Source of the DNA: Demequina activiva
GTDB lineage: Bacteria; Actinomycetota; Actinomycetes; Actinomycetales; Demequinaceae
Assembly: GCF_016862815.1 (NCBI RefSeq)
Contig: NZ_BONR01000004.1
Location: forward strand, 62,001-126,000
Length of the DNA stretch: 64,000 bases
Direction of reading: 5' to 3'
Below the pieces are notes generated by a model. It was not told the origin of the DNA. It worked only from the letters and a program-made list of their open reading frames with translations, and did no database searches. A program made the translations under genes and the position numbers. This document shows, in pieces, positions 45,426 through 53,339 of the stretch (position 1 is its first letter; each line of letters begins with the position of its first letter).

Positions 45426-45498
45426 TAGCCCCGACGGGATTCGAACCCGCGCTACCGCCTTGAGAGGGCGGCGTGCTAGGCCGCTACACAACGGGGCC
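45426..45498 (-). tRNA. tRNA-Glu (anticodon CTC)
   Basis: Cloverleaf with acceptor GGCCCCG / CGGGGCT, anticodon arm CCGCC-CTCTCAA-GGCGG giving anticodon CTC, and T-arm GCGGGTTCGAATCCCGT. CCA is not encoded. A terminator follows. Decodes GAG. Confidence 0.95.
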
Positions 45499-45640
45499 CT
45501 AGCTGTCCGCCCAACACCGCGGCGAACCGAGACACGATGATAGCCCATCGGTCCGCTGTTGCGCCAATCGCCTCATCGGAGGATGCGCATCGGCCTGGCG
45601 ACGGATGCGCGGCGCCTTTCGTACCGGGCAGGATCGTCCC

Positions 45641-46687
45641 ATGGACGCCTCCGCCGCCACCGCGCGCCTCGACCGCATCGCCGCCAAGGCGGCCTCCCAT
45701 CGCGACGCCGCTGGCGTGCGATTCGCCGTGAGAATGCCTGGCTTCGAGTGGTCCTGGCTCCACCCCGACGCGAAGGAGCAGTACTTCGTCGCCTCGGTCA
45801 CCAAGCTCGTCACCGCAGCCATCGTCCTCCAGCACATCGACGAGTCTCGCTACGACCTCGACACACCGGCCGTCTCGCTGCTGCCACAGGGCACCATGGA
45901 CGGGCTGCACGGCGGCGCAGGAGTGGATCGCTCGGCACTCGTCACCGTGCGCCACCTCCTGGGCCACACCTCGGGGATCGCGGATTACTTCGAGGGCGCG
46001 CGGATGGGCCAGCGTGCGATCTTCGAGGAGATGCTCCGCGGCGACCTCGCCTGGACCCATGCCGAGGCACTCGACATCGTCCGCGGACGCACGCCCGACC
46101 GCGACCCGGGCGACCACGGCCGGGCCTTCTACTCCGACACCAACTACCAGCTCCTCCACCTGGTCATCGACGGCCAGGACGGCAGCTTCGAGGATGCCGT
46201 CGCCCGCCGGGTCTGCGATCCGCTGGGACTCGAGGACACCTACGCCTACAGCGCCGACACGCTCGCGCGGTACGACCAGGTCCAGTCGATCCACTACGGC
46301 GAGGGTCCGCTCGAGCTACGCCACGCGATGGCGTCCTTCGGCGCCGACGGCGGACTGGTCTCCACAGCGGAGGATCAGCTCGATCTGCTCGACGCCATCA
46401 TGGGCGCCAGGCTCTTCTCCCCTCAGCTGCTGGACCAGGCGACCGGCACCTGGCGTCCCCTGTTCTTCCCGCTCGAGTACGGGCTGGGCGCGATGCGCTA
46501 CCGGCTTCCCCGCGCGTTCTCGCCGCTCTCGCCCATGCCGGCCCTCATCGGCCACTCGGGGGCGACAGGCTCGGTGCTCTTCCACGACCCCGCGCGTCAG
46601 TTGACCATCGCCGGGTCCATCAACCAGCTGCGCCGGCGCTCGCAGGTGTTCAAGGTCCTGTGGCGGCTGGAGCGCGCTCTGCGCTAG
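45641..46687 (+). CDS. Beta-lactamase-like serine hydrolase (class C / PBP fold)
   Basis: 348-residue protein of the serine beta-lactamase/penicillin-recognising fold. SVTK in FVASVTKLVTAAIVL is the active SxxK; YSDTNYQ stands where the YxN motif lies; HSGATG is the third motif. RHLLGHTSGIADYF is the usual loop. No signal peptide is visible, so an esterase or peptidase in the cytoplasm is as likely as a lactamase. ATG 45641 lacks a strong ribosome-binding site; a start 36 bp upstream is less likely. Confidence 0.85.
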   Translation: MDASAATARLDRIAAKAASHRDAAGVRFAVRMPGFEWSWLHPDAKEQYFVASVTKLVTAAIVLQHIDESRYDLDTPAVSLLPQGTMDGLHGGAGVDRSALVTVRHLLGHTSGIADYFEGARMGQRAIFEEMLRGDLAWTHAEALDIVRGRTPDRDPGDHGRAFYSDTNYQLLHLVIDGQDGSFEDAVARRVCDPLGLEDTYAYSADTLARYDQVQSIHYGEGPLELRHAMASFGADGGLVSTAEDQLDLLDAIMGARLFSPQLLDQATGTWRPLFFPLEYGLGAMRYRLPRAFSPLSPMPALIGHSGATGSVLFHDPARQLTIAGSINQLRRRSQVFKVLWRLERALR

Positions 46688-46717
46688 CGCCCCACCCCCG
46701 TCGGCCCGGGCTCCCGC

Positions 46718-46765
46718 TTGCCCCGAGCATCGGCGTTATGTAAACTTGAGCGTAAGCGGCTCAAC
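46718..46765 (+). promoter_or_regulatory. clpB promoter with HspR HAIR operator
   Basis: -35 TTGCCC (46718-46723), 17-bp spacer, -10 TAAACT (46741-46746). The sequence CTTGAG-n9-CTCAAC (46745-46765) matches the HAIR box CTTGAGT-n7-ACTCAAG of the heat-shock repressor HspR in its outer half-sites, with one outer mismatch, and overlaps the -10 end. Repression by HspR is thus likely. Confidence 0.75.
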
Positions 46766-46800
46766 TTTTGCCGCTCAGGTTTCGGACCAGGAGGATCACC

Positions 46801-48954
46801 ATGACTGCCACCTCGCAGGCTCCTCAGCAGGAGGAGCAGGCCAGCGCCCTCGAGACGTTCGGCCAGGACTTCACCGCGCTCGCCGAGTCCGGCAGCCTCG
46901 ACCCCGTGATCGGCCGCGACGAGGAGATCCGGCGCGTCATGCAGGTGCTCACCCGTCGCACCAAGAACAACGCCGTGCTGATCGGCGAGCCAGGAGTGGG
47001 CAAGACCGCGATCGTCGAGGGTCTCGCACAGCGCATCGTCGCCGGCGACGTGCCCTCGTCGCTGAAGGACCGTCGTGTGATCGAGATCGCGATGAGCTCG
47101 GTGGTGGCCGGCGCCGCCTACCGCGGCCAGTTCGAGGAGCGCCTCGAGGCCATCCTCGCGGAGGTCGAGCAGGCCGAGGGTCGCATCATCCTGTTCGTCG
47201 ACGAGCTGCACACCATCGTGGGCGCCGGCAAGGCGGACGGATCCGTGGACGCGGGCAACATCCTCAAGCCCATGCTGGCCCGCGGCAAGCTCCGCATGAT
47301 CGGTGCGACCACGCTGAACGAGTACCGGGAGCACATCGAGACCGACAGCGCCCTGGAACGCCGCTTCCAGCCGGTCTACGTGGGCGAGCCCAGCATCGAC
47401 GACACGGTCGCCATCCTGCGCGGCCTGCAGGAGAAGTACGAGGTCCACCACGGCGTGAAGATCACCGACGAGGCGATCGTCGCATCGGCCCGGCTGTCCG
47501 ATCGCTACATCGCCGACCGCTTCCTGCCGGACAAGGCCGTGGACCTGATCGACGAGGCGACCAGCGCCCTCAAGATGCAGCTCGACTCGATGCCCATCGA
47601 GCTCGACCGCGCGCGCAGGCGCATCATGCAGCTGGAGATCGAGCGCACCCAGGTGGCCAAGGACAAGGCCGACGCGGCCAAGGCCAGGCGCGAGGAGATC
47701 GACCGCGACATCGCTCGCCTGCGCGACGAGTCCGAGGCGCTCACCATGCGGTGGGCACGCGAGAAGGACCTCATCGTCCGGGTCTCCAGCGCGACCGAGC
47801 GCCTCGAGTCGCTGCGTGGCGAGCTCGAGCGTGCGGAGCGGCTGGGCGAGCTCGAGAAGGCCGGCCGCATCCGCTACGGGGAGATCCCCGCGGCGGACAA
47901 GGCGATGGCCGATGCTCGGGCCGAGCTGGACGGCATCGAGCCGAACGAGCGCATGCTGCGCGAGGAGGTCACCGGCGAGGACATCGCCGCCGTGGTCGCC
48001 AAGTGGACCGGCGTGCCCGTCGAGAAGCTGCTCACGGACGAATCCGCGAAGCTGGGACATCTCGAGGAGCGCCTGCACGAGCGCGTCGTCGGCCAGGACC
48101 GGGCGATCACGGCCGTGTCCGACGCGATCCGGCGCGCCCGAGCGGGCATCGCGGACGAGCACCGACCCATCGGCTCCTTCCTGTTCCTGGGCCCGACCGG
48201 CGTGGGCAAGACGGAGCTCGCGCGAGCACTCGCGGAGCAGCTCTTCGACGACGAGCGCGCGATGATCCGCATCGACATGTCCGAGTACATGGAGTCGCAC
48301 GCCGTGAGCCGCCTCATCGGGTCCCCCCCGGGCTACGTGGGCTACGACCAGGGCGGGCAGCTCACCGAGGCGGTGCGTCGCCGTCCGTACAGCATCGTGC
48401 TGTTCGACGAGGTCGAGAAGGCGCACCCGGACGTGTGGAACGTGCTGCTGCAGGTGCTCGACGACGGCCGCCTCACGGACGGACGCGGGCGCACGGTCAA
48501 CTTCACCAACACGATCCTCATCATGACCTCCAACCTGGGCAGCGACATCGTGCTGGGGTGGGACGGCGTGCATCGGGAGGCGCTCGAGCATGACCTCCTC
48601 GCGGTGCTCAAGCAGGCCTTCCGCCCCGAGTTCCTGAACCGCCTCGACGACGTGGTGATCTTCGACCGCATCGACGCTGCGTCGATGGAGGGCATCGTGG
48701 ACACCGAGGTGGGCAAGGCGGTGCAGCGCCTGCGCGTGCAGAAGGACATCGCGCTCGGCGTGTCCCCGGCACTGCGGGAGTCGCTGGCGCGCGACGGCTT
48801 CGATCCGGCGTTCGGGGCCCGGCCTCTCAAGCGGCTCATCCAGACCCGGCTGCTCAACGAGCTGGCGCGCGAGATCGTGGAAGGCCGCATCTCGGAGGGC
48901 GACAGCGTGAGCGCCGACTGGACCGGCGAGCGGGTCACGCTCACCGTCGGCTAG
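46801..48954 (+). CDS. clpB: ClpB-type disaggregase lacking the N-terminal domain
   Basis: Hsp100 ATPase that works with DnaK to dissolve protein aggregates. The 717 residues begin directly at [15 protein letters not shown], just before the first AAA+ domain: Walker A GEPGVGKT 62-69, Walker [11 protein letters not shown] coiled-coil middle domain follows (about 255-375, [20 protein letters not shown]). The second AAA+ domain has GPTGVGKT at 464-471 and [11 protein letters not shown]. No IGF/IGL ClpP-binding loop is seen. Typical ClpB is about 860 residues; here the ~145-residue Clp_N domain is absent, as in the short internal-start form of E. coli ClpB. The ATG is set by aggaggatc, behind a HspR-type operator, so the short form is the only product. 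Confidence 0.93.
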   Translation: MTATSQAPQQEEQASALETFGQDFTALAESGSLDPVIGRDEEIRRVMQVLTRRTKNNAVLIGEPGVGKTAIVEGLAQRIVAGDVPSSLKDRRVIEIAMSSVVAGAAYRGQFEERLEAILAEVEQAEGRIILFVDELHTIVGAGKADGSVDAGNILKPMLARGKLRMIGATTLNEYREHIETDSALERRFQPVYVGEPSIDDTVAILRGLQEKYEVHHGVKITDEAIVASARLSDRYIADRFLPDKAVDLIDEATSALKMQLDSMPIELDRARRRIMQLEIERTQVAKDKADAAKARREEIDRDIARLRDESEALTMRWAREKDLIVRVSSATERLESLRGELERAERLGELEKAGRIRYGEIPAADKAMADARAELDGIEPNERMLREEVTGEDIAAVVAKWTGVPVEKLLTDESAKLGHLEERLHERVVGQDRAITAVSDAIRRARAGIADEHRPIGSFLFLGPTGVGKTELARALAEQLFDDERAMIRIDMSEYMESHAVSRLIGSPPGYVGYDQGGQLTEAVRRRPYSIVLFDEVEKAHPDVWNVLLQVLDDGRLTDGRGRTVNFTNTILIMTSNLGSDIVLGWDGVHREALEHDLLAVLKQAFRPEFLNRLDDVVIFDRIDAASMEGIVDTEVGKAVQRLRVQKDIALGVSPALRESLARDGFDPAFGARPLKRLIQTRLLNELAREIVEGRISEGDSVSADWTGERVTLTVG

Positions 48955-48966
48955 GTCCAGCCCCTC

Positions 48967-49069
48967 CCCCGACAGCTCGAACCACGTGCGGGCCGACACG
49001 CTGGGGCCCGCCGGCGCGCCGGTCGCCTCGCCCGGCGTGTCGCCTCCCTCGCGGTTCGAACTGTCGGGG
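48967..49069. terminator. Nested inverted repeat between convergent clpB and ankyrin gene
   Basis: Outer stem: CCCCGACAGCTCGAACC (48967-48983) with GGTTCGAACTGTCGGGG (49053-49069), one mismatch. Middle stem: CGACACGCTGGG (48994-49005) with CCCGGCGTGTCG (49031-49042). Core: palindrome CCGGCGCGCCGG (49011-49022). The whole folds as one hairpin of about 103 nt on either strand. Position between two stops suggests a bidirectional terminator, but no T-run is present. Confidence 0.6.
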
Positions 49070-49079
49070 CTGGCGGGGT

Positions 49080-49844
49080 CTAGAGCTCGCCGCTCGTCGC
49101 CGCCCCATACTGCCGGAGCGCGGCGGCGGCCTCCTCGTGACCGGACGCGAGCGCCACGTCCAGCGCAGTGTCGCCGTCGGCCTCCACGAGGTTGACGTTG
49201 GCACCTGCCAGCGCCAAGGTCTCGATCACGTCCGGGTGGTTGGCGAAGGCGGCCACGAAGATCGCGCTCGCGCCGAACCCGGGATTGGGCAGGTCGATGG
49301 GCGCGCCCGCCTCGATCAGAGCCTGCACCGCGCGGACGTTGCCGTCATAGGCGGCAAGGTGGAGCGGCGAGCCGTTCACAGAGGTGGTCGCGAAGACGTC
49401 GAACGGCGCTCCTGCGGACGCGAGCGAAGCGATGATCGCCGGGTCGACGTCGTTGGCGGCCGCGTGGTGCAGCGCGGTGTAGCCGCTCGAGCCCACGGCC
49501 GCAGGGTCCGCGCCCGCGTCGAGAAGCACGTCCACGAGGGCGGCGTCGTCGCGGATCACCGCAGCCATCAGGGCGGTGGTGCCGCTGGCGACCTCGAGTC
49601 CGGGATCCGCACCGGCTTCGACGGCGAGAGCGACCAGAGCCGCGTCCCCGGCACGGAGGGCCTCCGCGAGCTGCTCGTCGAGCGGACGGTCGTCGAGAGC
49701 TGCGGCGCTCGCACCGGGGTCGGCCGATGCGGTGGCCGAGGTGACCGTCGAGCTCTCACCGTCCGAGGCGGTCGAGCAGCCCGCCAGCAGCAGCAGGCCC
49801 GCGCCTGCGGCAGCAGCGCGGGCAAGGATCGTGGTGGTGGTCAT
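49080..49844 (-). CDS. Ankyrin-repeat lipoprotein
   Basis: Exported protein of 254 residues. A signal peptide with lipobox LLLLAGC (Cys23) is followed by a Ser/Ala/Asp linker and about five ankyrin repeats (about 60-245), e.g. GTTALMAAVIRDDAALVDVLL, GYTALHHAAA and GSPLHLAAYDGNVRAVQALI, so it probably binds another protein on the outer membrane face. The ATG is set by ggaggacacc; a longer open frame is not supported. A 15-bp GATAAC palindrome lies 62 bp upstream. Confidence 0.88.
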   Translation of the reverse strand: MTTTTILARAAAAGAGLLLLAGCSTASDGESSTVTSATASADPGASAAALDDRPLDEQLAEALRAGDAALVALAVEAGADPGLEVASGTTALMAAVIRDDAALVDVLLDAGADPAAVGSSGYTALHHAAANDVDPAIIASLASAGAPFDVFATTSVNGSPLHLAAYDGNVRAVQALIEAGAPIDLPNPGFGASAIFVAAFANHPDVIETLALAGANVNLVEADGDTALDVALASGHEEAAAALRQYGAATSGEL

Positions 49845-49905
49845 GGTGTCCTCCCTGAGTTGGTGACACCAGACTTGCGCTCGGCAGGCGGGCGCGGCGG
49901 CTCTC

Positions 49906-49920
49906 GATAACACTGTTATC
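49906..49920. promoter_or_regulatory. GATAACACTGTTATC palindrome upstream of the ankyrin lipoprotein gene
   Basis: Perfect 7-bp arms around one central base in the control region between the ankyrin gene and tRNA-Gln terminator. The half-site recurs at 43158-43174. The placement suits an operator; the regulator is unknown. Confidence 0.5.
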
Positions 49921-49973
49921 ACTTTGTGATGAAGGGCAGCCGATCCGGGGACGGGGAGGGTCGCGAGGGCATG

Positions 49974-49996
49974 AAAAAAGCCCGCCGTAGCGGGCT
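49974..49996 (-). terminator. Terminator of tRNA-Gln
   Basis: Minus strand: AGCCCGC-TACG-GCGGGCT followed by six T. Classic Rho-independent form, 10 bp beyond the tRNA 3' end. Confidence 0.93.
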
Positions 49997-50005
49997 GTTC
50001 TCCAG

Positions 50006-50077
50006 CTGGCCTACCTGGACTCGAACCAAGACTAACGGAACCAGAAACCGTCGTGCTGCCAATTACACCATAGGCCA
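50006..50077 (-). tRNA. tRNA-Gln (anticodon CTG)
   Basis: Acceptor TGGCCTA / TAGGCCA with discriminator G, D-arm TGGTGTAATTGGCAGCA, anticodon loop TTTCTGG giving CTG, T-arm TTGGTTCGAGTCCAG. CCA not encoded. Matches the standard actinobacterial tRNA-Gln. Confidence 0.95.
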
Positions 50078-50081
50078 ATCC

Positions 50082-50127
50082 GTTCGGCCGGGGCCGAACA
50101 CACCGGTCGAACCCGAGGGCCGACCGG
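50082..50127. other. Two tandem stem-loops in the tRNA-Gln leader
   Basis: GTTCGGCC-GG-GGCCGAAC (50082-50099) and CCGGTCG-n11-CGACCGG (50103-50127) lie between the promoter and tRNA-Gln. They may aid 5' processing, or end the upstream minus-strand transcript of the 338-residue protein. Confidence 0.4.
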
Positions 50128-50131
50128 CGCA

Positions 50132-51148
50132 CTACTCTACCGCGCTCGAGCCCTCCCGCAAAACCGACGACGCGCAGCCCTGCGCGGCGATCGCATCGAG
50201 CACGAGGTGGGCGACGGCATCGTCGCGTTCGGGATCCGCGCTCGGCAGTAGCGCCGTCTGGACGAGGTGGTCCCCACACTCGAGAATCGGCCCGGTGGCA
50301 GGGCCTTCGACGGGCAGCAACGCCTGGGGGTCCGCCGCGACACGCACCATCAGGGCCTCCCCCTGGCCGGTCAGGCCCACGAGGTCCACGAAGGCGTCCG
50401 TCCCCAGCCGCTCGCTCACGATCCACACCTGGGAGGCGTTGACGGCAGCGACGATCCGATCGCCCGCGGCGGTCCAGGTCTGCGGCGCCGGGCCCGGCGC
50501 CGCATTGCCGTCGACGAGCACCGCGGCGCGCAGCTGCGCCACGGGGTCACCCTCGAGGATGAGCGCCTGGGCCACGAATGCCACAAAGGCCTCGTCTGCC
50601 CGCGCGGCGGCGAGGGCGGCGTCGAGCGCCTCCTCGTTGTCGATGTAGAGCAGCTGCGGAGCCGGGTCGCAACCGCCATCGGCCACCCGATCGCCGACCG
50701 CCTCAGCCCACTCCTGGGCTCCCGCCGCGTCGAGGCCCTGCAGCGCCCGCGCGTTGAGCACTGCTGGCAGCGGCCCAGCGCCGCCCGCAGGATCGATTCC
50801 GAGGGCGCCTCCCACGATCGCGAGCTGATCCGCGTCGGAGTCAGGATCCGGGCGGTAGTCGAAGCCACGCTCGCGCATGCATGCGGCGATCTCGAGCTCG
50901 TCGAGCCAGAAGTGGTGGAGGATCATCGACTCCTGTCGAGCCGTGAGCCCCGCGGCGGGCGCCGCGTCGACCGCGGAGTCCTCGCCCGAGGCGTCGGACG
51001 CCGCCGGGCCCCATGCGTCGAGCGCCAACGTCCCGCCCACCACGGCGAGCACGCCTACCATCCATCTCCACTGGCGGGCGCGCCATGGCGGCGGCCGCCA
51101 CCGCTCGCGCGGCGCGGTCTCGATCGACTCGACGTCGATGGTCTCCAT
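50132..51148 (-). CDS. Hypothetical single-pass membrane protein
   Basis: Unrecognised 338-residue protein. A basic N-terminus (1-27, RERWRPPPWRARQWRW) precedes one membrane segment (about 28-50, MVGVLAVVGGTLALDAWG); the rest is Ala/Asp/Glu-rich and probably extracytoplasmic, with Cys pairs (ACMRERGFDY, GGCDPAP, LECGDHL, QGCASS) that may form disulfides. The ribosome-binding site cggggaggg overlaps one arm of a hairpin (CCCCGG / CCGGGG at 51155-51178). No function can be given. Confidence 0.65.
   Translation of the reverse strand: METIDVESIETAPRERWRPPPWRARQWRWMVGVLAVVGGTLALDAWGPAASDASGEDSAVDAAPAAGLTARQESMILHHFWLDELEIAACMRERGFDYRPDPDSDADQLAIVGGALGIDPAGGAGPLPAVLNARALQGLDAAGAQEWAEAVGDRVADGGCDPAPQLLYIDNEEALDAALAAARADEAFVAFVAQALILEGDPVAQLRAAVLVDGNAAPGPAPQTWTAAGDRIVAAVNASQVWIVSERLGTDAFVDLVGLTGQGEALMVRVAADPQALLPVEGPATGPILECGDHLVQTALLPSADPERDDAVAHLVLDAIAAQGCASSVLREGSSAVE
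50134..50162 (-). promoter_or_regulatory. Promoter of tRNA-Gln
   Basis: Minus strand -35 TTTGCG (50157-50162), 17 bp, -10 TAGAGT (50134-50139). The -10 and GC-rich discriminator belong to the 19-mer GTAGAGTAGTGCGCCGGTC, also found before the DUF177 gene. It lies inside the 3' end of the neighbouring gene. Confidence 0.5.
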
Positions 51149-51268
51149 CGCCCTCCCCGGGCACCAGCGCTGCCGGGGTCTCGCGCGTCGGCGCCCTCAG
51201 GGGAACCCTACGCCGCGTCCGCGCCGGCGTCACGGCCCGGCGGAGAGGACGGCGTCGCGCCTCTCACG

Positions 51269-52114
51269 CTACCGCGATGGCCGGTAGGGGAAGGCGATCT
51301 CGCACACGACGTCCTCCGCAGCCGCAGCCAGCACATCGGCGACGTACACCTCGCGCGACGGCATGGAGGCGATCATCTCCCCGTGCTCCGACACCCACGC
51401 CGCCACGGCGTCGTAGGCCGCGAGGATCGCGGGGTACTCGATGCCCGCCTTGGTGGCCGGCACGTAGGCCTCCGCGTGCTCGTCCTCACGGCGCAGCACG
51501 ATGTCGCCCTCGGGTTCCGCGGGGCCATCGATCACGACGCACACCTCGACGACGGCGCTCGCGTCGGGGCTCACCGGGCCATGGAAGATGACATAGGTGG
51601 GCTCCTCCGGCGTCGTGTCGAGCGCTCTCAGGCCCGGATGGCGCTCAGCCCACTCGAACAGGGTGGAGAACGCGGACATGATGAACTCCTCCAGCTCAGG
51701 CTGGAACAGCTCCTTCGAGATGACGGCCAGCTTGCGGGCCGGCACAGTGCGGGTGTGGATGTCCATGGGGGGTTGCCCCTCTCTGCGCAGGCGCGCGATG
51801 ACGTAGCGGCCGATGCCGCGGCGGTCGGCGTGGCGACGCTCCTGGCCCGACCACCAGTCCTGGTAGACGGTCAGGGCGTCGCCCGGGGAGGCGTCGAGGA
51901 TTCGTGCCACCACCGCCAGCGGCACGTCGATGCGCCGCAGGTCGCCAATGAGCGTCGCCCGTGCCCGCTGGTCCGGCGAGTAGTACCGGTAGCGGGTCAC
52001 GGGGTCGACATGAGCGGGGGCGAGCAGGCCATGGTCGTCGTAGTGACGCAGCGCCTTGATGGACAGGCGCGTGTGCCGGGCGAAGTCCCCGATACCTAGC
52101 AATCCCTCGTTCAT
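51269..52114 (-). CDS. MerR-family regulator with GyrI-like effector domain (BmrR type)
   Basis: 281-residue regulator. The N-terminal MerR winged helix has GIGDFARHTRLSIKALRHYDDHGLL (split) and PVTRYRYYSPDQ. A dimerisation helix follows and then a SOUL/GyrI-like effector domain (about 115-280) with VRTVPARKLAVIS. Members sense hydrophobic drugs and control efflux genes. It stands alone; the downstream neighbour is unrelated and the next upstream gene is a YCII protein 34 bp away on the same strand. Confidence 0.9.
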   Translation of the reverse strand: MNEGLLGIGDFARHTRLSIKALRHYDDHGLLAPAHVDPVTRYRYYSPDQRARATLIGDLRRIDVPLAVVARILDASPGDALTVYQDWWSGQERRHADRRGIGRYVIARLRREGQPPMDIHTRTVPARKLAVISKELFQPELEEFIMSAFSTLFEWAERHPGLRALDTTPEEPTYVIFHGPVSPDASAVVEVCVVIDGPAEPEGDIVLRREDEHAEAYVPATKAGIEYPAILAAYDAVAAWVSEHGEMIASMPSREVYVADVLAAAAEDVVCEIAFPYRPSR

Positions 52115-52148
52115 GTCACCGATGCTGGCGTCTCCCCCTGCGGGAGGG

Positions 52149-52490
52149 TCAAGCGTCCTCTTCCGACCAGTCGTAGAACGGCCTCACCTCGAGCACGCCG
52201 CCGCGCGCCATCGGATGGCCCAGCGCCACCTGAACCGCCTCGTCGAGGCTGCCGCACTCAAGGATGTCCAGGCCCGCGATGTGCTCGTGAGTCTCCGCGA
52301 ACGGACCGTCCGTCACGGAGGTCCCGTCGCGCCGGACGCGCACCGTTCTGGCTTGCGAAGCGGGGGCGAGCCGGTCGCCGAAGAACCGCGCTCCGGTGGC
52401 GTCGTGCTCCTCGACCCAGGCGGTCGGGTCGTCGTCGCCCTCGATCGGATCAGCGATGGGCTCGGTGAGGACCAGCATGAGGTACTTCAT
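52149..52490 (-). CDS. YCII-related domain protein
   Basis: Small protein of 113 residues starting MKYLMLVLTEP, with DRLAPASQARTVR, DGPFAETHEHIAGLDIL and WA-like AVQVALGHPMARGGVLEVRPF, typical of YCII/DUF1330 proteins that are often encoded near ECF sigma or MerR regulators. Function unknown. ATG 52490 has aaaggcac just upstream; the longer open frame upstream is not supported. The gene lies 34 bp upstream of the MerR regulator. Confidence 0.85.
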   Translation of the reverse strand: MKYLMLVLTEPIADPIEGDDDPTAWVEEHDATGARFFGDRLAPASQARTVRVRRDGTSVTDGPFAETHEHIAGLDILECGSLDEAVQVALGHPMARGGVLEVRPFYDWSEEDA

Positions 52491-52595
52491 GGGTGTGCCT
52501 TTCGTCGGGCGGAGTCTCCGCCGTCGCCCTGTCCACGAATGGTGGCACGTGCGCACGACAACTCACCAGAGATGCGCTCCATGGCGACCGTGACG

Positions 52596-53330
52596 TCAGG
52601 GCGTCAGCTCCAGCGATGGAACCACCTGGTCAAGAGCGGACACGCGCACGATCCTGTCGAAGCCCGGGCTCGCCTCGTCGAACGCCACCCGGCCGGCGCC
52701 GGGCCGGTCGATCCAGACGCCCGTGAGCCCCGCATCGGCCGCTCCCACGGCGTCGATGTCCGGCTCGTCCCCCACGTACGCGACATTCTTCGGGGCAAGG
52801 CCCAGCCGTCGCACGCCCTCGTGGAAGACGCGGGGATCAGGCTTGCCGACGCCGAAGGTGTCGACGCCCACGAACATCTCGACGCGCTCGAGGCCGCACG
52901 CCGCAAGCTTCATGATCTGGTAGTCCGTGTCCGCGTTCGAGACCGCTCCATAGGCGATGCCGGCGCTCTCGAGAGTCTCGAGCAGCGGCAGCGCGTCCTC
53001 GTGCGCGCGCCACCCCTCCCGAAAGTGCCGCTCGAAGCCTTCATCCCAGATGTCGTAGGCGTCCTCGTCCAGGGGCGGGCCACCGTACTCGGCGTGGAGC
53101 TCGTTGGCTCGACGCTTGCGCTGCTCGCGGTGGCTGAGCTCGCCACGAGTGTGGGCCCGATACCAGCCGGAGCGATCCTCGCGCCAGAACCGCACCACCT
53201 CGTCAGGGTCGAGCCCATCGCGCAGGTACTCGTCCGCCACGCGCAGCAGCGCGTGACGGAACGCGCCGCGAGTGTCGACCAGGGTGTCGTCGATGTCGAG
53301 CAGGATGCCCCGCACGGGCCCAGCCAGCAT
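52596..53330 (-). CDS. HAD-superfamily hydrolase
   Basis: 244-residue phosphatase-type HAD protein. Motif I LLDIDDTLVDT gives the nucleophile Asp, motif II lies near GAVSNADTD, Lys in GVGKPDPRVFHEGV, motif IV YVGDEPDIDAVGA. An alpha-helical cap (about 20-110) makes it subclass I. Substrate unknown. It follows gltX by 9 bp, as often in Micrococcales, so is probably co-transcribed with it. Confidence 0.9.
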   Translation of the reverse strand: MLAGPVRGILLDIDDTLVDTRGAFRHALLRVADEYLRDGLDPDEVVRFWREDRSGWYRAHTRGELSHREQRKRRANELHAEYGGPPLDEDAYDIWDEGFERHFREGWRAHEDALPLLETLESAGIAYGAVSNADTDYQIMKLAACGLERVEMFVGVDTFGVGKPDPRVFHEGVRRLGLAPKNVAYVGDEPDIDAVGAADAGLTGVWIDRPGAGRVAFDEASPGFDRIVRVSALDQVVPSLELTP

Positions 53331-53339
53331 GCCGCGCCC

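Noticed and set aside
46768-46800. Upstream start for clpB
   Set aside because: Adds only 11 residues with no Clp_N similarity, while aggaggatc points to ATG 46801.
49053-49073. GGTTCGAA-containing arm looked like a tRNA 3' half
   Set aside because: No acceptor, D or anticodon arm can be formed; it is one arm of the nested palindrome.
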